Shown here piece by piece: positions 44,600 through 56,690 of a stretch of DNA of 64,000 nucleotides; the first letter of the stretch is position 1, and every line of letters begins with the position of its first letter. The stretch is from contig QCXZ01000003.1 in NCBI GenBank assembly GCA_025024175.1, forward strand, positions 21,906,392-21,970,391. The letters run 5' to 3'. The DNA is from Rhyzopertha dominica. Taxonomy: Eukaryota; Arthropoda; Insecta; Coleoptera; Bostrichidae. The position numbers were made by a program, and so were the translations under genes. The notes under the pieces are model-generated. The model saw nothing but the letters and a program-made list of their open reading frames with translations, searched no databases and had not been told where the DNA came from.

Positions 44600-46120
44600 T
44601 TAAATTTAGGACAATACCAGAAATACAACCTTGTAAGTAAGTGTGCGTTCGAGTGGAGAAGACTGGTAATTTTCTTAATTTGAGGATACTATAGGGTTAG
44701 ACATGACATATGTCCGAAAGATTACCAGGAACAACCGTAAAACTGTGCGAATGTTAATGCAATGTTGAAGTTTTGTGGCAAAGATGTTGTAGTAAACGTG
44801 TGATGAATATCGAATATGCACAATAGTACGTTTCAAAGTTGTGTAATACCTGATTACACGNCGCACACAAGTGCAGTACCTCAGTTCTGTGATGTCGCGA
44901 TATTTGTAGTATAAGAAAANAGCCATCTAAGTAGTAAATCACTGTGGAGGNACAATTTTGCAGACCGGGTAGCATTAATGAGAAGGTTTGTAAACATGTC
45001 TCTCGGTGACGGAAGTGTACCTTTATGAAAAGTTGCTAAGGGACATTAGTCCGTTAGTTGGATTTGGTACAAACACATCTCGCTGAAGCTTCTGAGCAAC
45101 AAAGGCTACATTCCTTAAGGCGTGGAAACGTGCTGCAGATGTTGAATGATTTGCATGCATCTGGTAGAAGTAAATATGTATAGACGGAAAACGCAGGCAA
45201 TAAAATTAGAGAAAAATTGTGCAGATATGAATGGTATAGTGAAATGTCTTACATGTATTGCGGTAGAACACATGTTTAAGTAGTGTAGTGAGACGTTCCC
45301 TATTTCACTCGACTATGGAAACCGAAAACAGACTCTCAAGTGCAGTAAGGATAGACAGGGTGTCTAAGGTAACTGTATCAATATAACAGTAACAGCAGAC
45401 TATCAACGAAACGAAAATTTCAGTACGACCGGCAAAATGTTGGTAAAATCGCGTGATGCAGAGAAGCTATAACGAGGCTTTAGGGCTTGTAAATAAGAGT
45501 GTAAACATATGTAATAGCTCTTCTGGCAGGGCATCAGATTAGTGATATGTGCATGCGAATTATGAAGACACCGACGGAGCTAGTTATCAGCGTTCAGCAA
45601 CAAAAGTGGCGCCAGCGAACGAACATCAATGCGCGAAGCCTCACAATCTGATCGTTGCATCGAGGAAAGAATTAGAACCTATATTCAAAATGTTGTTGCT
45701 CAGCATATTAATGTATGCAGGAGACGTGTGTGTGTGAAAATAAGACCATTATCCGCGTTCAAGTTTTTAATGTGAAAGGTGAATATTATTGGTCGGTAAG
45801 GGCGTTGAATTGAGCGAACTGAATACAAACTATATATGTGAGGATGATATGGATACCTAAAGGGTTGCAGGACATAAGCTACTGGATCCCAATATTCAGC
45901 TGGATAGAAATAGGAGGGTGACGATACTAGCAGGTACCGATATTTTAGGAGTCAAAGCTTGGGTAAAATACCAGGTAAATTACAAAAATTTGTAAATAAT
46001 ACAGTAAGTTTGCTGAGATATGGAGTAGTGATGGGCGATGACATTTTAGACGCCTTCATCAAACTTAATTATAAGACTAGACAAGTGAAACTGAATGAAC
46101 ATTTTGAGTTTCCGTTAAGA
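44600..46120 (+). pseudogene. possible BEL/Pao-type gag-protease remnant
   Basis: The plus strand is markedly purine-rich over 1.5 kb. Near 44.75 kb a Cys-rich part (LCEC then NVEVLWQRCCSKR, later AHKC) resembles a damaged gag zinc-knuckle region of BEL/Pao elements. Near 45.87-45.95 kb GHKLLDPNIQLDRNRRVTIL then AGTDILG resembles the BEL/Pao protease end (LADPxFxxPGxIDxLLGADxF). Between them REASQSDRCIEERIRTYIQN could not be placed. No RT was found. This is pattern reading over decayed sequence, so the call is tentative. Confidence 0.3.
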
Positions 46121-46445
46121 GAATATTAAGGATGGTTATAAGGTTGCCTTATAACCTGCTTAAAGTAGGTTTTATATGAATATTATATCTGATATAGTGA
46201 TTAAGGGTATTATATCTGTTGATAGGTTGAATTAGTAAGCAAAAACTTAGTCACTGGTTGCTCGCTAAGTTTAAGGCGGTTAGTGCAGAAATGTGGTGAA
46301 GGAGTTAAGTAATGTGTGATTTCGTAATGTTGATTGACAGAAATTATTACTAACAATGTAAAGATGTGATGGGAAAAATTTGGGTTGTATTTATCAGTTC
46401 TTGGGAGTAAATTAGAAGCGCTGAATGTTTTTATAAAATAGAAAG

Positions 46446-48870
46446 CAGGGCCGTACCGAAACCTATTACTTGGGGGGGGGGGGGTAGGAAGTGGGAAAAA
46501 ACCGACTCAAAAACAAAAAGAAATAGTTACTTTAAACCACTAGAAGACCGAAATAGCCTACAGACATTCTAAAAAGGAAAAAATAATGAAAAAATTATGT
46601 ATTTAAGTAGCTCAAAACAAATTTATTTTCTAGAATACATACCGGGTGTGTCACGACCAGTTCCTATTAGACGTTTATAGGGTAGCGGCTAGAGAAGAAT
46701 TATGAAATTCTGCATTATCAAGTTTTTGAATGTTATCTTTTAATGAAAATAATTCAAATGCGGCTTTATGTAACACGTGATATACCTAAATGTAAAAATT
46801 TTCGAGATATAAGAGTTTATAAAAAAATTTGGCAGCTAGAGGGTTTGATAAGTTTCTCGCTATTAAAATTTTCGTCTGTTTATACAAAAATGTTAAAAAT
46901 AATAAAAATTGTTAGTGTTTTGTTTTTGTCGGTGGTGTTGAATCTAATCAATTGTTTTATTTGGTATTGCTTTATTAGCCTTCGTCTTTGCATACAATAG
47001 GCATTTGAAAATGTGTAAAGTAAATTGTCAAAATGACAACGTAAATTATCAAATTAAATAATTATTTGTTTATTATTTCATAAATAATTATTAGACATTC
47101 CTTTCTTTCACTAGCAAATATGTTTATTTGATAACTGATGCATAAAAGCGATTTCAACAGTTTTTCACATAAAATGTTAAATATCTAAAAATCTGTTACA
47201 TACTTGTAGCCTCATAATGTTTTACACAAACCCCAACTAAAATTTTCTCTACTAAAAGCGGCATAAAAAGAGGAAATTCCATTTAATTATTTTGAGTTTT
47301 GCTTATTTTTAGATACATAACTACGACGTCATCCTGTAACTGCTGAATACACCATTTTCAAATTTTGTTTGGACCAAGGTGTATTTCGGACCTTTGTCAT
47401 TCATATTATCGACATTCGATTCGCATTTGTTTGTGTGGTAGGCGTCGAACGGGATCCTGTAGCTCTCAATTTTTTTAAACTCTTATATCTCGAAAATTTT
47501 AACATTTAAGTATATCATGTGTTACATAAAGCCTCACTAGAATTTTACGGAGAATCCAAAACCGCAAAAAAATTATATGATTCTATTAAAAATAACAAAG
47601 TTGGCGTCTACTTCCGATACAACCGGAAGTAATTTTAAGCTGCCTTTATTTTCATTTAAAATATCACCATCGAAAACTTAATACTGCAGAATTTCATAAT
47701 TCTCTTCTGGCCGCTTCCCCATAAACGTTTAATAGGAACTCGTCGTGACACACCCTGTACAAGTATTAACAACACCTAATAAAAATTAAACTAAAATATC
47801 TTATACTTCTACTTTGGTAATTGCTAATTGCCACAGAGTGTAGCTAAGCTTGTGAGTGTCAAAATAATATGAATAAACATAATACAAAATTAACAAATAA
47901 AGTTAAAAAATTCTAAATCTAACAAAATAAATCAATTATTAATTATTACAGCCAGTCTTCTGTATTTTAACTGTAGCCCAAAAGCTAATTAAATGGGAAA
48001 AATTTATTTGATCTGTTATATCCTATTCACTTTTAATACTTATATATGAGAGAATCAAATCGATTATTTCCTATAGTAGTTCACAACATACTTTTTACAA
48101 TTTTGTCACATTTTCCTCGATGTACAAGGTAGTTGTGAAAAATATACTAGATATCTGTAATATATGTACTAGATTGTGGACTCCTATCTGACGCTAATAT
48201 CGTAAAACAAATATGAATTTTTTAAAGCTTGTTTTTATATGAAATCAAACACAATAAGTACAAACAAATAAAAAACAACTTTGTGGGCAACATAAAATTA
48301 TGCTCCTCGAGTAAAATGCAACTTTCTGTAAGATGCAACCAAAGACGGTGCAACGTAGACCAGACAGTATAGTGGGGCTGTTCGTTGGGCTACCAACAGA
48401 TGTTTTGCATGTTGTCATGTTATTAACATTGGCAAAATTTTGAAATACATTATGAGTCATGCGCTTATATTCATTGTTGAAAATTGTTGCTAATTTTTTA
48501 GGATACCCATAAAAAATTATTTGAAGAAGTGTACTAGATTTTAGAATAATTTACTAGTGTACTAGACTGGCAATACTGGTGCCTGCCGCATCACAGTCGA
48601 TCATCGTCATCTGATGAGAAGACGCGAGGTTGTGAAAGCTGCGACTAACAAGTAACGACTGCTACTACTAGAGAAATTATTGCATATTCGCGGATGCCGT
48701 GGGGAAGCTAACATTATTTCTACAACACTTTCTTGATTTAATTTTAATTATGTATTTTTTTTAACAAATTTGACTAACCTATTTTGGAGCCAACTGCGGC
48801 AGTTTTTAACCAACTGTCAGGGCATTGGGGGGTAGGCTACCCCCCTACCCCCCTTATGGGCCCGGCCCTG
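46446..48870. mobile_element. non-autonomous hAT-like element
   Basis: The left end CAGGGCCGTACCGAAACC is followed by a run of 13 G. The right end, inverted, is CAGGGCCGGGCCCATAAGG followed by G runs. Flanking octamers ATAGAAAG (46438-46445) and GTAGCAAG (48871-48878) agree at 6 of 8 positions, consistent with an old 8-bp target duplication. CAGGG termini and 8-bp duplications are hAT hallmarks. No transposase is seen inside. A mariner-like element is nested at 46642-47757. Confidence 0.55.
46642..47757. mobile_element. nested mariner-like element with long TIRs
   Basis: Left GGGTGTGTCACGACCAGTTC and right, inverted, GGGTGTGTCACGACGAGTTC start arms that continue through CTATTAxACGTTTAT, AATTATGAAATTCTGCA, GGCTTTATGTAACACxTGAT and TTTTCGAGATATAAGAGTTT. 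The arm is about 180 bp on the left and 280 bp on the right, the left one having lost about 100 bp. A TA lies at each outer border (46640-46641 and 47758-47759). The 85-codon frame at 46743-47000 lies mostly in the arm and has no domain. Confidence 0.7.
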
Positions 48871-48879
48871 GTAGCAAGC

Positions 48880-50600
48880 AAGATAAAAGTGACTAGATCT
48901 GTTGGTAAACATATATTTTCTTTAACAATTAATACATAACTATGGTACCAGACGGACGTTTCTTACTGTAAAGGAATACTTAACAATTGTTAAGTGCGTT
49001 AATGTATATAAGGGATAATTTTTTAAAGTTGAATGTTATTGGATGAACTGTTTGAAAACGTTATAGAAAGTGTCAATGTAAATAGTTGGATATAATGGGT
49101 GTGGGTGGTTAATTAAGTAAACTTCCACATTTAATCCGAAATAGTTGGAAAAGAGGGTGGCGAGTTTTGTTAATTTACAGATCACGCCTGTGTTCTGTGT
49201 TCGGTTTATAACATTTATTTTTTTCTAATCGCAAATTTTAACAACCCATAGCATTTGTCGATAGAACCACCAAATTTTTAAGAAATCATATTCTCTTACT
49301 TGTTATTATCGATAAATTAGTTCAATCGATAAGGGAATAGAACAATTAGAAGATAGACGCTTGGCATTTGGCACACCAAACTTGCTAGAGTATAACGATT
49401 AGCAAAACGCAAAGAACTAGCGCAACTGGCTTCATTTAAGGATTCGGTAGATACAAGAAGGCTACTACGCTGATTTAAACACGGCGCAGTCTCTTTAATC
49501 AACTGCGATAAATATGAAAAATGACTTTGAACTTCCGGACGAAAGACATTCAAGTATAGTTCGATCGTGCTGACGTTCCGAGTATTAGACACAAGGCCAA
49601 AGTTTTCGGATTGAAGAAACTCAACGAATCGGCAGATAGGTTCAGCTTCAGCGCAGATGCCGCAAAAGGCATCGATTTGTTCAGGAAAATTTCATATGGA
49701 AAACCCCGAGCATGATTTGCAGAAAAATGGTTGAAGTAGTTTTTATTTATTATAAAAAGTATCTGTTATACAGGTAGCTATTTATGCAAAGAGCTTCATT
49801 CCAGTATTATAAGAGTAGGTTATAAAGTAAAAAGTTCTAAGACGATAAAATACTATTTTACGCCCGCTAAACTGTTTCAATAAATGCGTGTTGATGCAAT
49901 CGAACATAAAAACCACTTATTATTTATATTGGATCAGAATGTACGCAGAATAATGAACAAAATTAATAAGTTCAACCATGTGCTAAAAACTTAAAAATGT
50001 ACGATGTCATATTTTAGCGAATCCCGAAAATTAATAAAAACGTAGAACATACAATATCAACATTAAATTTATACAAATTACAGTTGCTATGGTGGGATCA
50101 ATAAAGTAAGATAAGGGTTAGCTGGCATCGACTTAAAACCTACATGTTTTGAGCAAAGTTCTCTTAAATATTCCGTTAGAAAAACTTTGACAAAATAATA
50201 TTTTTTTTTGCTGTGGCTGGTAGTCACTGTTCAATACGGTCACTGTATTCTAACGCACCGCCATATCTCATCTCGGGTTTGATCCGGCAACTCAAAAGAT
50301 AGAATGACACTTTTTCCTATGGTGCGAGCGAGAGATGGGATAGCCCAGGACCTTCGACAAATAGACTAGAAATATAAAACAGACTGTATCCAAAATAACA
50401 ATAATTTACGATAATAAGTTCAAGANCTTTCAGATTTGACAGATACAGTTTAACAGAATTTTCATGGATACCCTTGTTAATTTAGAATTTCGNGGGATTT
50501 TGGGTTTGTGTCTAAAACAGGTAATACTTCATATTAAGCTGTATGGTGCCACTATAGTAATTTTCATACCTATAACTCGCGTCCCTATTTCCTTTTCTTC
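48880..50600. other. no supported gene
   Basis: A 91-codon minus frame (49317-49592) and a plus-strand reading RKELAQLASFKDSVDTRRLL in the same place are unrecognised. The segment 49.33-49.70 kb is more coding-like in composition than its surroundings and could be a decayed element or lost exon. Confidence 0.3.
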
Positions 50601-50608
50601 TCTCTGGC

Positions 50609-51190
50609 TAGACCTAAACTGCACTGATGAGCTGTAGTGATACGGAAATAGATCTATCTGTCGGTTCTTGTCCATCAGCAAAAAGTGCCGTGGGGGCCTG
50701 CTGTCAGGTGAATGTATGCAGGTGCATACGAACTTATCAGACTACAGGTCACTTCCTTTAGGAAGTAGTTCCCATAATTCGCTTAGTGGCCCTGTCATCG
50801 TGTCAGTGTAATGCTGACAGATGACATTTCCATCTAATTTTCTATTTACGTCATATCAGCCTTTGGTATATAGCCAAAAACCAGTTCTATGCCATGCTGT
50901 CTGCACTAGACCTAAACTGCACTGCTGAGTTATAATGATAGCGAAATGAATCTATTTGCAGTTGGTTGCGGTGCAGACAGCATAGCACAGACATGCAATT
51001 TAATGTATGTCGGTTCTTGACCGTCAGCAAAAAGTGCCGTGGGGGCCTGATATATGCAGGTACCAACTTATCGGATTACAGGTCACTTCCTTTATAAAGT
51101 AGTTCCCATAATGGCAGCTAGGTGGCTTTGTCATCATGTCAGTGTAATGCTGACAGATAGCATTGGCATCTAATTTTCTACTTAATTATT
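50609..51190. repeat. tandem duplication, two units of about 300 bp
   Basis: Unit 1 (about 50609-50850) and unit 2 (about 50906-51190) share CTAGACCTAAACTGCACTG, TCGGTTCTTGxCCxTCAGC, AAAAAGTGCCGTGGGGGCCT, ACAGGTCACTTCCTTTA, AAGTAGTTCCCATAAT, and TGTCAGTGTAATGCTGACAG in the same order. Unit 2 carries an extra segment near its start. The ACTTCCTTTAGGAAGT in unit 1 and TGTCAGTGTAATGCTGACA in both are hairpins. A 45-bp piece recurs inverted at 56.25-56.30 kb. Confidence 0.8.
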
Positions 51191-51199
51191 ATATTCCGT

Positions 51200-52545
51200 C
51201 AATCTAATCTGAAAATTCATCTACACTTATTTGCATGCAGTTGCACTACTTTCTCAATACAAGCATATATACATATGAAATATAATGACGTAATATCCTT
51301 GATTTGGGTTCCATTTCAAAGTATGTTTTCATTCTTCCTGTTTTACCTTTCATTGGTTGCACGCAAGCGTCACATCTCTGAGTAAGGCCATGCTTCAAAC
51401 AACAACCCTTGGTCTGTACGCAAATGTAACAGATTTTGGATTGTATGCAAGTGTCAAAACACTCATGTGAATTACATAAATTAACGAAGGTAAATTCTAA
51501 CACCATCACCACTTGTGATAAATTCACCAAACTACTCTAGTGCTTTTCAGTGCCGCATTTTATAACACCACGACTACCATACTGTTTTTACAGTTAATAC
51601 ACTAAAAAACGTGTTAATACTACCTATACTAACATCACGCACTCTTAGTGTTTACTACACATTTAACCAGTAATGCATTCAAAATACACTTGAATCCAAA
51701 TACATATTTAACCGTATTCCGTTGTTTCATGATACATATGATTTACACTGCAGTAATCAATGCAGTAATTTCGCAGAAATATGTCGGATACTTAAAAAAA
51801 AAGTTGCATTTAGAATTCAAGGAGCCGTTAAAACTGTCTTGCACCTTGAACCGTGACTAATGTATACGCACGAATTAGTTGATACGAATGCTAATCCAAA
51901 CAAAATGACGCATTAACTGTATCACTAAGATTCGGACAGATTTGATTTAATTATATAAACCCCTGCCAATAAAGAAATGCCAACGAAAATACATTTTGCA
52001 AAGATAACTCATTATAACTCGCTGGACGTGCAATACGAATTTCATTGCAGTTAAAATTATTTCACTTGCAATATCTGATGTTAGCCTACATATTTATCAA
52101 TCTATACCTGGCTAGTATTTCGAAGTCTAGCCCAAGATGCGGTGTAAAGGACCCAAGGCTACAAATTCTTGTACCCACCTAATTACAAACTATGCGGAAC
52201 ATTTTATAATTGAAAAGCGAGTGGGCACGATCCGTTAATTCATGTTGTTTGAGTGTCAATCAATCCCTCCTGATTACTAGAATTATTTTACTTTCTGGGT
52301 TCCACTTAAGTTCACGGGTTTCGTTTGAGCTCCTATAATTTATAGCGTGCCATTCCTTAAGACGTACCTTGTAGGAGTTAATATAGCAATACGCATTTAG
52401 TAAGTAATTATAGCAATATAGATATATATAGATGTTATGTATATTCATTTATGTTCATATCAAAATTTCGAAGAATTAAAATTGTAACTGGACTTTTTGA
52501 AGAGATTACTATATATTTAAGTGGCACATTTAAAACAAGAAATGT
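51200..52545. other. no supported gene
   Basis: The 94-codon minus frame at 51246-51530 is Cys-rich (about 10 Cys) but shows no ordered zinc-binding or toxin-like pattern that I recognise. Otherwise non-coding. Confidence 0.3.
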
Positions 52546-52551
52546 AATGTG

Positions 52552-52895
52552 CAGGGTGTACCATTTTTGTTGTAATTGCAAGTTATCTCGGTAACTATTG
52601 ATACCAGAGTTGCGGTTTGCGCAATACTGCCATACTTTTTGGTCGCGATTAAAACTGCATCATCGCCATTTTAATATCGTCTTTTGTTTTAAAGCTGCGG
52701 TCAGTTGTTGAATAACCTAACATTTATTCATTTCTTAATAATCTCGCTTGGGCATGCAGGTACCAAAAAACTGTAAACATATTTGATAGATATCGTTATT
52801 TTGAATCCAGTGGCGTACCCAGAATTTTTACAGATATGAAGCAACATTTTTTAATGAAAACCAAAGTTGGCTTTGCTATGTGTAAAAAAATTAAT
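52552..52895 (+). repeat. third copy of the long-TIR arm
   Basis: CAGGGTGTACCATTTTTGTT, GGTAACTATTGATACC, CATCGCCATTTTAATATCGT, AATCCAGTGGCGTACCCAGA and AAAGTTGGCTTTGCTA follow in the same order as in the arms at 23.39-23.76 and 24.73-25.06 kb. No inverted partner lies nearby, so this is a solo arm. It retains the most canonical CAGGGTGT end of the three. Confidence 0.7.
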
Positions 52896-52899
52896 ACAT

Positions 52900-53470
52900 T
52901 GTTTTAGGTTTATTTTCAATGCATTAGACAACTTAAACTCGAGGATTACAATTTAATTTATGAAATGACTCATTTTTTCTTGTATAAAAGACAAAAACCT
53001 TGTAAAATAGAATAAATGGTTTAAAAATCCGCCTTAAGATCCTGGTCCCACGTATGGCTATGAGCGACAAAGTTGCGCCTAATGAAACCGCTTTTTTAAT
53101 ACATTATTATTAAAGAATGAATAAAGAATGCATTATATCGAAGTTGGATGAAAGTAACTTTTTGTACAAAATGTCAGAGATTTCTTAAGTTCCAGTGAAA
53201 AATTGGATATAGGCATCAGCAAAAACCTAGCCGTGGTATTTGCCATACCACCTCAAATTTAACCTGTCCTAATAGATCTTGTTCAGTAACAAAATTTATG
53301 ACTGATTATAATGAAACTGATCATCCAGTTGAGTACCCTTAAACAACGCTGAAGTCTTTGAACTGCTATTGTCACATACGCCTGTAGTATTAATTGATCG
53401 CATCATATAAGATTAAAAAAAATGTATGATTCGACGACAAAAGTAGGTAGTTAGAATTAATGATTACAAT
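52900..53470. other. no gene seen
   Basis: AT-rich, no supported structure. Confidence 0.4.
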
Positions 53471-53474
53471 AAAT

Positions 53475-53692
53475 TGCATGTGCTCCATGCTCCGCAACCA
53501 AAAGCAGGCGAAACAGTTTCGTTTTTATAAAGACCAAAGACGCCTGAATGAATTTTAAATTTACATAAGTGATATTTAAGAGAGTAACAGGCATATAACC
53601 TTTGATCAGGATTTGAACCCGGGACCTTTTGATTACTAGTTAAACTTGCTAACCACTTCGCCGTCAAAGTCATATTCAAATTCCAGGTCAAG
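53475..53692 (-). repeat. tRNA-derived SINE, family B, copy 1
   Basis: On the minus strand GGCGAAGTGGTTAGCAAG (A box) is followed about 40 bases on by AAAAGGTCCCGGGTTCAAAT with B box GGTTCAAATCC (53609-53619). The tail ATATGCCTGTTA occurs in the copy at 56.1 kb as well. Acceptor-stem pairing is absent, so this is not a tRNA gene. Confidence 0.7.
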
Positions 53693-53699
53693 GTTTACG

Positions 53700-55640
53700 A
53701 CATGTAACACTATTAAACACCATCTGGCGCATTTGGAGCTGAATCGCTTGTCACTCAATATTTTCGAGCTTCGAACATTTCGAAGCGTAATTCGCTACGG
53801 TGGCCAGATTATGGAGGAATTAGTTCGGAATATCAATCTACACCTAAAATAAAGGGACCAATATTTTCCGTTTTCCCTCTGATGCCTATGAATTAAAAAA
53901 ATTATTAAGAATATATGGGGACGAATATCGGATACCCTGCCCCCCCTCCCCCCCCAATCATGGAAGTCGAAAGGATTATCGTCACCTACAGGTTCTTTAC
54001 GTATATATACAGAAGATTACCCCAAAAATCGCACACAACACACGCACACTTTAATAATTATAAATTATTATATAGGAACAGGAACTATGACTAGCTAGCT
54101 CCAATCAATCTTGCTTTCATTCAGTATCATTCAGAATACTAAATTTTATAATTTATTTTGACTTAGCAAATAGTGTATTAAAAAACTAGTTTCATAAGGC
54201 GTCTTATGAAATGGGTTTTTTATACAATTGTTTTTATTTTGTGTGGTTTCCGTCTTCTACACAAGAATGTGAGAAATTTAATAAAAATTGAAAGCTTAGG
54301 GAATTTTTATCTGCCATGCTTAAGTTAGCAAGTCAATTTGGACAGGACCCATGAAAGTTACAAGGTTACTTTTTAAATTAGGCTGTACTGTATAGAACAC
54401 GTGATTTTCGAAGTGGCTGTCGAGGGGCACCTGTCAAAATAATGCAGCTTCTACCGCGCTATCATAGAAACCACATTTTACTTAATGCTAACGTCAGTTC
54501 ATTCTCGTCACTAGAGCTGGGACATTCGATTCGATTCAAATCGTTCAATCAATTGCATGGATTCCAATCATTCAAGTTGTTAAAGAATCATTACCGATAA
54601 CGAGTTATCGAATGTTAGACCCGGTAACAGTAGCAGTGTTGCAGTGTCAATATTATTGTAGGCTTTTTAGGACATGTGACCATATGTAACTATAAAATGA
54701 CAGTAGAACGGTAAACAAATGACACGCGGCAAGGTAAGAAGATATTAACTTGTAGTATAAACCGTTATACTGACATTCTAAATATTGAATCCAAAGGCGC
54801 AAACATATCCTATGTACGTCTTAAGATACATAAGGTCAAAGCTCGCAAAAATCAGTTTTTTGTAAATATTTTGCTTCCCATGCTTTAAATGGTATTTGTA
54901 CAAAAGTTGTAGGAACAGTATTAAATTCTCTAAAAATTTTGTCTCAATCAATTTTTTACCGTTTTCGAGATGGAGCGCTCCGCATACATGTCATGAATCC
55001 CATTTCATAATAATGTATATTTTTCTTGCAAGATTATCCAATAGATAACCGTACACCGTACGTATAAATGTTCTGTGCAATATATCCTTAAAAATAATAT
55101 GCCCAAATTTAAGATATGATAGAATTTGAGTTAGGTACTGCGTAACATAAGATCCGAGCATGCCTCGCGTAATGATATGCAATAAACACAACAGTCAATA
55201 AACATATTCCCATAGTTAAAGTATTTACATTAACATAATATTCCAGGTAGCTACCTTACATAAAGTCGAAAATACCTTAACAACCCAGGTAAAAAAGAAG
55301 ATATCAAAAAACGAAGCTTTCACTAGCTGCAAAATGCCGAACGTTGAAAATCAAGATGAAGCGATACAAGCGACACGTGGACGAGAAACTTACGTTGGTT
55401 TAAAATCTCTTAAACACCTAGCTATATAAACAGTGATTTAAACATAAAGAAATAATAGGAACGATGGTTTGAGCAATTTAAATCGTACGTAACCGCTGTC
55501 AGCCTAGCCAACAAGTCTCCAGAAGTGCAACCTGCAATCTTCATGACCGTTATTGCAACTGACGTAGCTGAAATTTATAACACGTTTAACCTGAATATTA
55601 GAAAATTAGATTCATAGAAAACCCTCAACTAATGTCAGCA
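53700..55640. other. no supported gene; short C-rich run and one transposon-end-like site
   Basis: A pyrimidine run (CCCCCCCTCCCCCCCC) is at about 53.94 kb. At 54.51-54.60 kb GAGCTGGGACATTCGATTCG and further ATTCAAATCG repeats look like a hAT-type end. The rest is non-coding. Confidence 0.35.
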
Positions 55641-55643
55641 CTG

Positions 55644-55776
55644 GGTTTCCTATGATTACATTCCTTATATTCATATACAAATATACATAACACCCACGCC
55701 CTGGGCGGGACTCGAACCCACAGCCTCTGTGGACATACGCAGCCGCGTTGCCCACTTGACCAGTGAGGCAGACGTT
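55644..55776 (-). repeat. tRNA-derived SINE, family A, copy 2
   Basis: On the minus strand: A box TGGTCAAGTGG (about 55.755 kb), GAGGCTGTGGGTTCGAGTCC with B box GGTTCGAGTCC (55708-55718), then CGCCCAGGGCGTGGGTG. This is the best-preserved SINE of the window. Its A box fits the pol III consensus exactly. The body beyond the B box continues into an AT-rich tail. Confidence 0.75.
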
Positions 55777-55789
55777 ACGAGCATTGTTT

Positions 55790-56098
55790 AAGAATTCTTA
55801 AACAATGGTTACGAGGTTACGAGTTGGACTTTGTTTCCTCAGAGTGATACCAACAATGGAAAACAAAATGTTCCGTTTCATAATGGCTCTATAACGAAAC
55901 GCAATTCGTGTTTTATAATAGCTCCATTAAGAAGGCAAAATAGCAAAAAAAATAAGTTATACGAAACCAATTCTTGTGAGATACATAAATAGTGGTAAAG
56001 ATTCGGTACTTTGCATCGATACCCTTTATTTCTACAGATGTGGACGACCCCATTACAACCCAAATTGTATTGTACACTTTAACCTGGAGTTTGAATAG
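55790..56098. other. no gene seen
   Basis: Spacer between two SINEs. TTTAAGAATTCTTAAACAAT-type palindrome at about 55.79-55.80 kb; otherwise nothing. Confidence 0.4.
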
Positions 56099-56099
56099 A

Positions 56100-56300
56100 G
56101 CTTTGATGGTGCAGTGGTTAGCACCTTAGACAGAGTCAAAAGGTCCCGGGTTCAAATACTGGTCAAAGCTGGCAGCTTTTTCAATACATATATATGCCTG
56201 TTATGTCCCAATAAATATAATTCATGTAAGTTTCGTTTTTCTTAAAGCCAGTCAGTGCAGTTTAGGTCTAGTGCAGGCAGCATGGCACAAAGCTAGTTTT
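56100..56300 (+). repeat. tRNA-derived SINE, family B, copy 2
   Basis: GGTGCAGTGGTTAGCACC (A box, 56108-56124) and AAAAGGTCCCGGGTTCAAAT with B box at 56149-56159, in the same spacing as copy 1. The body continues with ATGCCTGTTATG and ends in a piece shared, inverted, with the tandem duplication at 50.9 kb (GCAGTTTAGGTCTAGTGCAG). Confidence 0.7.
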
Positions 56301-56535
56301 GTCTTTGTTTTTAGTATAGTTTAGCTTCTGATTTAAAGCAAGTAATGCGTTACGTGCTAAATATACTCAAACCAAAGAGGAAGGCAATGAGAGCTTCTCT
56401 CTATCTGTTATAATTTCCTAACTATACGAAGAGCAAACTAATACCTACATTAAACGAGCTCGAGGGTGTAGTATAGATTCGTCCACGGATACGCCTTGTA
56501 CCTTTACAGGACAGGGTGGTTACCCCCACACATTT

Positions 56536-56690
56536 GCGTATATAAACTGTAAAACCATTGTGTCCGTTGCATGCTGTTCATTTGCGAGTTTCATTTGTCT
56601 GTGGAAAAGGTAGTTAGCAGTTAATCGTTAGGTATTTAAGTGAAAATATTCTAAAATAGAGTTCATGAGAAATATACCTGTCTGGTGAGT
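56536..56690 (+). promoter_or_regulatory. candidate TATA promoter and non-coding first exon
   Basis: TATATAAA at 56539-56546 is followed about 30-40 bases on by TTCATTTG-like initiator text, a stretch of about 100 bp without ATG-led frame, and a strong donor CTG|GTGAGTAC at 56684/56685. This could be a 5' UTR exon whose coding part lies elsewhere. No coding exon was found downstream in the window, and chance is possible. Confidence 0.25.

Noticed and set aside
46472..46484. Run of 13 G as a G-quadruplex or assembly error
   Set aside because: A single run cannot by itself form a quadruplex, and G/C runs next to the ends are usual in this type of hAT-like element.
50609..51190. CRISPR array
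   Set aside because: Only two long units without short regular repeats and spacers, in a eukaryotic genome.
51246..51530. Secreted Cys-rich peptide
   Set aside because: Cys spacing shows no known framework, and there is no signal peptide at the start.
55690..55770. A functional tRNA gene on the minus strand
   Set aside because: A and B boxes are present, but there is no acceptor stem pairing, and a second related copy with the same extra tail exists, so it is a SINE.
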